A stretch of 43,704 nt of DNA, taken from Lachnospiraceae bacterium. GTDB lineage: Bacteria; Bacillota; Clostridia; Lachnospirales; Lachnospiraceae. Of the stretch, positions 26,581-32,763 are shown in pieces (the stretch's first letter is position 1; every line of letters starts with the position of its first letter). The notes under the pieces are model-generated. The model was not told where the DNA came from. It did not search any database and was given only the letters and a program-made list of their open reading frames with translations. The stretch lies in NCBI GenBank assembly GCA_017626325.1, contig JAGAIZ010000013.1, forward strand, positions 1-43,704, given 5' to 3'. The position numbers and the translations under genes are program-made.

Positions 26581-27885
26581 TCACTGAATTATGCCTTTGA
26601 TAAGAGGCTGTTTCTCCGGCTGCACCTCATCAAAATGATAGGCCCCCATAAACCGCTTCTTCGCCGCCTCCGCCTTTTCCCTGTCATTGGCATAGATCGT
26701 GGCAAGGGATTCTCCGGCTTTCACGAAGTCGCCCGCCTTCTTGTGCAGAATAAGCCCTACGGACAAGTCGATCTCACTCTCCTTCGTCTCCCGTCCGCCG
26801 CCGAGCAGCAGCGAGCAGACACCGATTTCATCACAGTCGATCTTGCATACATAGCCTTCCTGTGGAGATACGATTTCTTCTGTAATAGACGCCGTTGGCA
26901 GAAGCGACGTGTCATAGACCGCCCTGGAATCACCGCCCTGGGCCTCCACGAATTCCGCCAGTTTGCGCAAAGCGCTTCCATCCTCTATGACCTGCGCAAG
27001 CTTCTCTTCCGCCTCTGTCTGTGTCGCCGCTTCTCCCGCCGCCAACAGCATATAGGAGCCAAGAGTCATACACAGCTTCGTGAAATCCTCCGGTCCTTCG
27101 CCCCGAAGGGTATCGATGGCTTCCTTCACCTCCAGCGCGTTGCCTACCGCGCGGCCAAGCGGCTGATCCATATCGGACACTACGGCAATGGTCTTTCTGC
27201 CCGCCAGATTCCCCAGCGTCACCATCTCCTTCGCCAATGCAAAAGCGTCTGTTTCCCGCTTCATGAAAGCCCCGCTTCCCGTCTTCACATCCAGCACGAT
27301 GGCATCCGCACCGGAGGCAAGCTTCTTACTCATAATAGAACTGGCAATCAGAGACATATTGTCTACTGTCGCCGTCACATCCCTCAGCGCATACAGCTTC
27401 TTGTCCGCCGGTGCAATGTCATGCGTCTGCCCCATAATAGAGATGCCGATTTCATTGACCTGCTTTACAAACTGTTCCGAAGAAATTGCCGTCCGAAATC
27501 CCGCAAAGCTTTCCAGCTTGTCAATCGTGCCGCCCGTATGGCCTAATCCTCTGCCGCTCATCTTGGCAATCTTCACGCCGCAGGCAGCCACCATGGGCGC
27601 CAGCGCGATAGAAGTCTTGTCTCCCACGCCGCCGGTGGAATGCTTATCCACCTTGACCCCGGAAATAGCGGATAAATCCATCATTTCTCCGCTGCGTGCC
27701 ATTGCCAGCGTCAGCGCAGCCGTCTCTTCGGCGTCCATCCCCTGAAAATACACTGCCATCATCATGGCTGACATCTGATAATCAGGAATACGGCCCGCCG
27801 TATATCCATCGATCATGTAATGGATCTCTTCTTCTGTCAATGCGTCGCCGTTACGTTTCTTCATAATCAGGTCATACATTCTCAT
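26581..27885 (-). CDS. pdp: pyrimidine-nucleoside phosphorylase
   Basis: The enzyme cleaves uridine, deoxyuridine or thymidine with phosphate to the free base and (deoxy)ribose-1-phosphate. The 434 residues start MRMYDLIMKKRNGDALTEEEI, the standard N-terminus of Firmicute Pdp/DeoA, and contain the phosphate-binding loop KHSTGGVGDKTS, SGRGLGHTGGTIDKLE and DVKTGSGAFMK. The C-terminal alpha/beta domain is complete. Uracil released here would feed Upp, encoded elsewhere in the window. No other deo genes are adjacent; yqfC-yqfD follow closely. Confidence 0.95.
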   Translation of the reverse strand: MRMYDLIMKKRNGDALTEEEIHYMIDGYTAGRIPDYQMSAMMMAVYFQGMDAEETAALTLAMARSGEMMDLSAISGVKVDKHSTGGVGDKTSIALAPMVAACGVKIAKMSGRGLGHTGGTIDKLESFAGFRTAISSEQFVKQVNEIGISIMGQTHDIAPADKKLYALRDVTATVDNMSLIASSIMSKKLASGADAIVLDVKTGSGAFMKRETDAFALAKEMVTLGNLAGRKTIAVVSDMDQPLGRAVGNALEVKEAIDTLRGEGPEDFTKLCMTLGSYMLLAAGEAATQTEAEEKLAQVIEDGSALRKLAEFVEAQGGDSRAVYDTSLLPTASITEEIVSPQEGYVCKIDCDEIGVCSLLLGGGRETKESEIDLSVGLILHKKAGDFVKAGESLATIYANDREKAEAAKKRFMGAYHFDEVQPEKQPLIKGIIQ

Positions 27886-27919
27886 ATACGGATTACCTGC
27901 CTTTCTTTCTGTTTACCGA

Positions 27920-27991
27920 TTACGTCTCAAGTTTGTCTATCGTGAATACGATTTCTGATCTTCCATGGGTGTCCTCGCAGACATTTCCCAT
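27920..27991 (-). CDS. possible 23-residue small ORF
   Basis: An ATG at 27991 is preceded by GGGGGAG at a 6-nt spacing and reads MGNVCEDTHGRSEIVFTIDK plus three residues. The frame is the same as the HEPN gene that ends just upstream (28016), so it could also be readthrough noise. There is no family match I recognise. Confidence 0.25.
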   Translation of the reverse strand: MGNVCEDTHGRSEIVFTIDKLET

Positions 27992-28015
27992 AACCGTCTC
28001 CCCCTGGTTTTCCTG

Positions 28016-28462
28016 TCATAGTTCCTTCATATTGCGCAGAATTGACAGATCATATTCCCTCTGCTCTTCTACCGCTTTGGATAAGTATTTTTCAATCGCC
28101 TTGACAAATTGCTGTCCCTTCTTATAATATTCCACAGCGCTTTCTTTGGGCACAGGGAAGAAATCCTTGTAATCACAGTCATATTGTATTTGGAAAGCAT
28201 CCTCAATATATTGATAATATTCCTCCTTCATCATTCCCGTCAAAATATACGCTCTTCTAAAATAATCGATCACGCCTGTCTGTTTATTGAAGTCCACAAG
28301 ATCTAACGCCAGCATGGCCCGCAATGCCGAAAACATCGCATAATAGGAACGCCCAATGGAATCTCTGTAATTTCCGGCGTCCAGCAAGAGCTTCGCCGCG
28401 CGAATCCTTTCCTTTGCTGTATTCAGACGGTCGTCTATTAATTCTTTTTGATAATCAGGCAC
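28016..28462 (-). CDS. HEPN-domain protein, orphan
   Basis: The 148-residue helical protein matches the HEPN family of COG1895 type (RIRAAKLLLDAGNYRDSIGRS, YYAMFSALRAML; QFVKAIEKYL near the end). Such proteins are usually encoded beside a minimal nucleotidyltransferase (MNT) as a toxin-antitoxin pair. Here no MNT gene is present on either side, and the RX4-6H RNase motif of active HEPN toxins is absent from the conserved helix (RSYYAMF). The start is a GTG at 28462 directly after an in-frame TAA. A TATAAT at 28571-28566 may be its -10 box; the IS66 element begins 34 nt upstream of it, so original upstream sequence may be lost. Confidence 0.85.
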   Translation of the reverse strand: MPDYQKELIDDRLNTAKERIRAAKLLLDAGNYRDSIGRSYYAMFSALRAMLALDLVDFNKQTGVIDYFRRAYILTGMMKEEYYQYIEDAFQIQYDCDYKDFFPVPKESAVEYYKKGQQFVKAIEKYLSKAVEEQREYDLSILRNMKEL

Positions 28463-28604
28463 TTATTTCCATTCCTCTCTCAGTACTCTTTCCCGGCGGA
28501 AAAGAATCACACAACTGACGCAGTCAACTATATTTACAAAATCCGATTGCAGCTTGATATGATATATTATAACACAGAAATAAGGAGCGCAGAACAGTCT
28601 GAAC

Positions 28605-28640
28605 GTTACTTTTCACACCCACGCCAGCTTTAGGCATAAT
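28605..28640 (+). repeat. left terminal inverted repeat of the IS66 element
   Basis: The 36 bp match the reverse complement of 30871-30906 with a single mismatch at position 24 of the repeat (C against A). Confidence 0.95.
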
Positions 28641-28803
28641 GCTGAATTTGAAAAAATTTTTATACACCACCAACAGGCAGAAAGCGCAGAATTGTGGATA
28701 GGTTACTTCCCAGCACCCGTTCTGCCTGTTTTTCTTTTCTGCGCCGCTCCTTTTTTGTGCATCGGGAGCTGTTTTTAGCCGTTTTTTCTCATACAGACTG
28801 ATC

Positions 28804-28853
28804 TCCGGACAGTTATCCATACCGTCATTTTTACCAATCCGGACAGTTATCCA
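28804..28853. repeat. direct repeat pair with DnaA-box-like cores inside the IS left end
   Basis: The 16-nt unit TCCGGACAGTTATCCA occurs at 28804-28819 and 28838-28853, 34 bp apart. The second runs into TTATCCACA (28847-28855), the exact DnaA-box consensus; the first gives TTATCCATA (28813-28821). A third similar site, TGTGGATAG, lies inverted at 28693-28701. The stretch 28641-28906 is otherwise non-coding. These could be transposase subterminal sites, DnaA sites, or both. Confidence 0.7.
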
Positions 28854-28906
28854 CATTCGCTTTTCCCGGCAGTTCCTGCTATACTTCCCTTAAAGGAAGG
28901 TGCTTT

Positions 28907-29116
28907 ATGAAACAGCAGGAATTACAGGAAAAGGCAGAAAAGATACAGGAAGAACGCATCCGGGAAATGGAACATGTCATTACCCTCCTGGAAGAAGAGA
29001 ACCGTCTGCAGCGGCAGCTGATCGAAAAGCTGCAGGAAGAGAACGCCATGCTGGAGAACCGTGCATGGGAGTATCTTAAGACCATGAGGCAGATGCTCGA
29101 TGATGCCCATTCATAA
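28907..29116 (+). CDS. coiled-coil accessory protein of the IS66 element
   Basis: The 69 residues are almost entirely heptad-like Glu/Leu/Gln helix (for example EEENRLQRQLIEKLQEENAM), so a coiled coil is predicted. It has a good ribosome site (GGAAGG, 6 nt) and ends 12 nt before the transposase gene. It does not look like the HTH TnpA or TnpB of classic IS66; it may pair with the coiled-coil N-terminus of the transposase. Confidence 0.75.
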   Translation: MKQQELQEKAEKIQEERIREMEHVITLLEEENRLQRQLIEKLQEENAMLENRAWEYLKTMRQMLDDAHS

Positions 29117-29128
29117 GGAGGTTTTTCC

Positions 29129-30850
29129 ATGCACATGGATTTTGAAACAGCATCCATACTCCAGTACCGGAACCGCAGCCTGACAAGGCAGTTAGAAGCC
29201 TTTCAATCCGGCGAAAAGTATATCCAGATGGAGGCGGCATATAAAGAACTCCTGCGTTTCCACCACCGGGAGATAAAAAGGCTGGAATACGAACTGTCCA
29301 GGGCCCACAGCGAAACGGTCACCGTGCGCAGATACTGGGGAGAGGTCATGGATGACGTTTATAGAGAACAGCAGGCACTGGAAAGGCGCCTGCTGTTACA
29401 GATCGAACGCCTGAAAAAACAGAACCTTGCACTTGCCATGCAGCGGGATGCGGCCATGGACAAGCTCCGTGAGCGTACACAGCAGTACTATGCCGTGGCG
29501 GCTGAACTGGAAGAGGAGCGCGGAAAGAACAAAAAGCTGACGGCACAGGTCAACAGGGATTTTGAGAATTCCTCCCTCCCGTCATCTCTTCAGAGGGCAG
29601 GAAGGAAGAAGATAGCAAACAGCCGGGAAAAGACGGGGCGCAGACCAGGCGGACAGCCCGGCCATAAAGGCCATGCCCGCAAAAAACATGTGCCGGATAT
29701 AACGCATGAGATACCGTCCCCGGCAGAATACACAGAAAGCCCGGACTATTATGAGACCGGAAAGACCATCCGCAAACAGAAGGTCTGCATCAGGCTGGGA
29801 GTGGAAGTGATCGAATATACTGCCAGGGAATACCGGAACAGAAAGACCGGGGCGCGGGTGCACGCCCCTTTCCCGGAAGGCTTTATAAATGAGGTCAATT
29901 ACGATGGGACAGTAAAGGCGCTGGCATTCCTGCTTGGGAACGAGTGCTGTGTCTCCCATGGAAAGATACGGAAACTTCTCGCCGAGCTGACAGAGGGCAG
30001 GGTCTTGCTCTCAGACGGCATGATAAACGGGCTGTGTGCAGAATTCAGTGCGAAAACGGAAAAGGAGAAAAAAGAGATCCTGAAAAAACTGATGGCATCC
30101 CCTGTCATGAACGCAGATTTTACAAACGCATCCGTCAATGGGAAAAGCGCGCAGGTGCTTGTACTGGCATCGCCGTCAGGGAATGCCGCGCTGTATATAG
30201 GCAGGGAGAAAAAAGGGCATGCAGGAGTCAGGGGCACCCCGCTGGAAGACTATGTGGGAACGGTAGTACATGACCACGACAAAACCTTTTACAGCTATGG
30301 GACCGGCCATCAGGAATGCATACAGCATGATATCCGTTATCTGACCGGGAGCATACAGAACGAGCCGGAGCTGACATGGAATGGGCAGATGCTCTCGCTG
30401 TTCCGGGAAATGCTGCATTACCGTAACGGACTTCCGGAAGGCATACAGGCAGACCCGCGGGTTGTTTCCGGATTTGAAACGGAATATGACAGGATCCTGA
30501 AAAAAGCGGAAGCTGAATATGCGGACGAACCGCCAAATGATTACTACAGGGAAGGATATAACCTGTTTATAAGGCTGCGGGAGTACAAAGAAAATGAACT
30601 TCTGTTCCTGCATGATACGAGGGTGCCTGCCAATAATTCCCTGTGCGAAAGGCTGGCAAGGGTATACAAGAGGAAGCAGAAACAGGCGGTCACTTTGCGC
30701 AGCTATGAGAACCTGTGTTATATCTGTGACAGCTTGAGCGTGGTATACCTGCTGCGCGCGGGTGGCGAAAATGTATACCAGAAGATTTCTGAAATATATG
30801 AACGGAAGCGTCCGCCAAGAGCAAACGAGGAAGCCGGTGCTAAAGCCTAA
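29129..30850 (+). CDS. IS66-family transposase (TnpC type)
   Basis: The 573-residue DDE transposase has a long N-terminal coiled coil (about 1-155), then the IS66 hallmark GRRPGGQPGHKGH (about 170-182) and the catalytic core. Likely DDE residues are D330 (MNADFTNAS), D382 or D384 (VVHDHDKTFYSYG) and E507 (NNSLCERLARVYKRKQKQ). The usual zinc-finger Cys motifs between the hallmark and the core are not obvious. It starts with ATG at 29129 after AAGGAGG and is intact, so the element may be active. The C-terminus is a short basic tail. Confidence 0.93.
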   Translation: MHMDFETASILQYRNRSLTRQLEAFQSGEKYIQMEAAYKELLRFHHREIKRLEYELSRAHSETVTVRRYWGEVMDDVYREQQALERRLLLQIERLKKQNLALAMQRDAAMDKLRERTQQYYAVAAELEEERGKNKKLTAQVNRDFENSSLPSSLQRAGRKKIANSREKTGRRPGGQPGHKGHARKKHVPDITHEIPSPAEYTESPDYYETGKTIRKQKVCIRLGVEVIEYTAREYRNRKTGARVHAPFPEGFINEVNYDGTVKALAFLLGNECCVSHGKIRKLLAELTEGRVLLSDGMINGLCAEFSAKTEKEKKEILKKLMASPVMNADFTNASVNGKSAQVLVLASPSGNAALYIGREKKGHAGVRGTPLEDYVGTVVHDHDKTFYSYGTGHQECIQHDIRYLTGSIQNEPELTWNGQMLSLFREMLHYRNGLPEGIQADPRVVSGFETEYDRILKKAEAEYADEPPNDYYREGYNLFIRLREYKENELLFLHDTRVPANNSLCERLARVYKRKQKQAVTLRSYENLCYICDSLSVVYLLRAGGENVYQKISEIYERKRPPRANEEAGAKA

Positions 30851-30870
30851 TGCCATAACACCGGCAGATT

Positions 30871-30906
30871 ATTATGCCTAAATCTGGCGTGGGTGTGAAA
30901 AGTAAC
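30871..30906 (-). repeat. right terminal inverted repeat of the IS66 element
   Basis: The 36 bp are the inverted partner of 28605-28640 and begin 20 nt after the transposase stop. Confidence 0.95.
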
Positions 30907-31000
30907 ATATCGTATGGTTTCCGGCTGGATGACATTGTATACAGCCTGGAATAACGCAGTTAGAAACATGAAGTTTGATAAGATAGAGCCATTAAAATAA
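30907..31000 (+). pseudogene. C-terminal remnant of a DUF4160 gene truncated by the IS66 element
   Basis: From the IS boundary the open frame reads YRMVSGWMTLYTAWNNAV and ends KFDKIEPLK. The Trp-x2-Leu-x4-Trp pattern and the KIEPL ending match the C-terminus of DUF4160 proteins, which are usually about 80-90 residues and encoded just before a DUF2442 gene, as here. About 60 N-terminal residues are missing and are not found on the other side of the IS. Confidence 0.65.
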
Positions 31001-31012
31001 AGGGGTGATCAT

Positions 31013-31294
31013 ATGTTTGTAATGAATGGGATTGTATACGGCGGAGAACCGGAAATGCCGCTAAAAGTGAATAATTTTAAGATTCTGCCGGATAAGATAA
31101 TGTTAATAATGTTTTCTAATGGTGAAACACGCCTATTTGATGGTACTGCCTTAAAGGGCGACATATTCGAAAAGCTAAATGACGAAACTATTTTTAATAA
31201 TGCGGAACTAGATCATGGCGTTATAACGTGGCTAGGCGGTGATATAGATTGCGCGCCGGAATTTATGTATGAAAATAGCTATGAGGTCGTTTGA
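31013..31294 (+). CDS. DUF2442 protein
   Basis: The 93-residue protein has the DUF2442 layout: a short beta-rich fold ending in an alternating strand before a DxxPEFMYENS tail (VITWLGGDIDCAPEFMYENSYEV). DUF2442 and DUF4160 proteins are commonly encoded as a pair that has been proposed to be toxin-antitoxin-like (family knowledge, weakly established). Its partner is truncated here. The ATG at 31013 follows AGGGGTG. It lies 12 nt after the DUF4160 remnant. Confidence 0.85.
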   Translation: MFVMNGIVYGGEPEMPLKVNNFKILPDKIMLIMFSNGETRLFDGTALKGDIFEKLNDETIFNNAELDHGVITWLGGDIDCAPEFMYENSYEVV

Positions 31295-31333
31295 AATGGT
31301 TTTTTTATTATGAGCGAAAAGAGAGGGTAAAAA

Positions 31334-31440
31334 ATGATGAGTGAAAGAGAAAAGGCACGACAGTTATTGGATTCAGTATGATAAATTACCTTGGGTTTAT
31401 CATGGGGATCATAGCTATAGATAGAGAACCGCCGTCATGA
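31334..31440 (+). pseudogene. frameshifted small Lachnospiraceae protein gene (antitoxin-like)
   Basis: A start at 31334 after GAGAGGG reads MMSEREKARQLLDSV and stops. A second frame from 31378 continues with YLGFIMGIIAIDREPPS. Together they resemble a common small family of the form MxEREKALxLLDSVPDYKLGYVIAYLQG, so a frameshift and loss of the C-terminus are inferred. This recall is by pattern and moderate. Confidence 0.4.
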
Positions 31441-31467
31441 GCGGTTCCATATCTGCCGTTAGGCATT

Positions 31468-31495
31468 GCAGTCCATAAAATGGGCTGCTTTTTTT
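31468..31495 (+). terminator. intrinsic terminator closing the DUF2442 unit
   Basis: GCAGTCCAT and ATGGGCTGC (31468-31489) form a 9-bp stem with one G-U pair and a 4-nt loop, followed by seven T. A second hairpin (GAACCGC/GCGGTTC, 31426-31447) lies just before it. Confidence 0.8.
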
Positions 31496-31795
31496 ATGCA
31501 CAATCTTGTAAATGTGCGATAAAACTGTTGAAACAACCTTGTAGACAAACATATGTTTGAATGTCACACTGAAAGCTCAGTAAATATCAGGTGTTAAACA
31601 CTATTGTTACAACTGTGACAACTTTTTCTCTTAATAGTAAAAATATATAAAATGTAATATATATATGACATTATGTCGTATAATATACCCGCGAATTATA
31701 TTATATACGCGAGCGTAAAAAGTTGTTGTTTTGTCACTATAAAAAAAATTTTGAAATGCGACCGAATGGACGTGGTATTGATAAAATAAATGCGT
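31496..31795. other. AT-rich gene-free stretch at the host/prophage boundary
   Basis: I see no gene in this 300-nt stretch. It is very AT-rich and holds small palindromes, among them GACATTATGTC (31667-31677) and a CGCG...CGCG inverted pair (31690-31711), possible operator sites. The first phage gene starts at 31823, behind a TATAAT (31796-31801) without a clear -35 box. The left attachment site of the prophage should lie here or further left; no duplicated core can be seen without the right end. Confidence 0.5.
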
Positions 31796-31822
31796 TATAA
31801 TGCTGTTAATGAGGTGAAAATT

Positions 31823-32341
31823 ATGGGAGCAAAGGAAAAGCAGGCGTATAAGGATATCAAGGCGGGGAAGCGTGAACCTGTGGGGACTGAAAAAGGCTGG
31901 TTGAACATGAAGCCTCTGACGGAGAGGCCAGAGGAAGAAGCAAGGGCGATCAGACAGAAGGCCGCAGAGGCTACACACCGGATTAAAGCAGCCAAAAAGA
32001 ACATGAAGGAAGAGCTTTTAGCAATGCTGGATGATGAGGAGATCGCAAAAGCACTGGCAAAGGAAGTGGACATAACGGCGATACGCGCGTTAGCACAGGA
32101 GAAAGGCACAAGCCTGCAAACTCTGATATTAGCCTCAATGGGGCTACAGGCTATCGCTGGCAACGTGAAAGCGGCTGACTTCGTGAGAGATACGGCAGGG
32201 TATAAGCCTACAGACAAGCAGGAGATCGTAGCGGATATCATGACCGATGCAGACCGTGCGCTGCTTGAGAAAGTGAGCCGCAGAATAACGGGAAACCGTA
32301 CAGAATCAGGTGTGAAAGATACTTCGGAAGAGTCCGAATAG
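31823..32341 (+). CDS. candidate phage terminase small subunit
   Basis: The 172-residue helical protein precedes the large terminase and resembles small phage proteins in that position (IAGNVKAADFVRDTAGYKPTDKQEI). A small terminase recognises the packaging site and stimulates the large subunit. There is no obvious HTH, but a helical region (about 50-75) could oligomerise. I chose the ATG at 31823 (GAGGTG upstream) over an 11-codon longer frame. It is separated from the large subunit gene by an unusual 422-nt structured gap. The assignment relies partly on position. Confidence 0.65.
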   Translation: MGAKEKQAYKDIKAGKREPVGTEKGWLNMKPLTERPEEEARAIRQKAAEATHRIKAAKKNMKEELLAMLDDEEIAKALAKEVDITAIRALAQEKGTSLQTLILASMGLQAIAGNVKAADFVRDTAGYKPTDKQEIVADIMTDADRALLEKVSRRITGNRTESGVKDTSEESE

Positions 32342-32763
32342 GCAAAAATGCCGTAAAATCAATGTTTTTCCCATTCTTGGGTGTGCGCGAAACGTTTGTT
32401 TCGCGAAGAGTTGTGGAGAGGCGTATGGTTTGCATATACGGGTGCGCGAGTTCAGGTAAGCGCATTTTGGGGCGTGGGTGCATCAGAGAGGGGCGGATTT
32501 TTTCCTGTCTGTTCTCCGGCGTTCTGCCGGGACCGGGTATAGGATGCCGCCACCCACCCCCACCGCCGCGCGCGGCTGGCAGTGTGTTACCACCCATAAG
32601 CCTGTCAGAAAATTTTATGATTTTTTCCTAGATGGTGATATACAAGGTTCGATTCCTTGTACTAGGATTTTCCTTCTTTGACTTGCGTGGCATTTTGCCA
32701 CCTCCTTTAGCCTCTAGGACGATTCTGTTAAGGACGGTGCGAGACCGTCCGGAGGTATTCGAC
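32342..32763 (+). ncRNA. highly structured 422-nt intergenic element between terS and terL, with a tRNA-like minihelix
   Basis: No gene fits this stretch. It holds: a perfect 8-bp hairpin at 32386-32405; CGTAT/ATACG (32422-32440); TGCGC/GCGCA (32443-32464); a long helix of about 15 bp between 32469-32484 and 32543-32561 that encloses a perfect CCGGC/GCCGG hairpin (32516-32530); a 12-nt GC palindrome (32565-32576); a minihelix at 32627-32666 with CCTAG/CTAGG stacked on TACAAGG-TTCGATT-CCTTGTA, the T-arm consensus of tRNA; GTGGC/GCCAC (32687-32701); and GGACGGT/ACCGTCC (32732-32750) immediately before the terL ribosome site. ACCTCC (32700-32705) can mask that site. It may be a phage non-coding RNA, a terL control element or a packaging site. 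Confidence 0.5.

Larger units (their letters stand above)
28605..30906 (+). mobile_element. complete IS66-family insertion sequence, 2302 bp
   Basis: The element is bounded by 36-bp terminal inverted repeats with one mismatch and carries a coiled-coil accessory ORF and an IS66-type transposase on the plus strand. The ends read GTTACTTTTCACACCCACGC inward. No 8-bp target duplication is visible: the flanks are GTCTGAAC on the left and ATATCGTA on the right. The right flank is the C-terminal remnant of a DUF4160 gene whose N-terminal part is not on the left flank. An IS-linked deletion is therefore likely. Confidence 0.93.

Noticed and set aside
31690-31711. CGCG...CGCG palindrome as a defined operator
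   Set aside because: Only the outer 4 bp pair well; the inner AT arms mismatch. Mentioned but not claimed as a site.
32632-32763. 44-codon N-terminal extension of the large terminase
   Set aside because: It would translate the structured hairpin region; the ATG at 32764 has GGAGGT at ideal spacing and begins conserved sequence.
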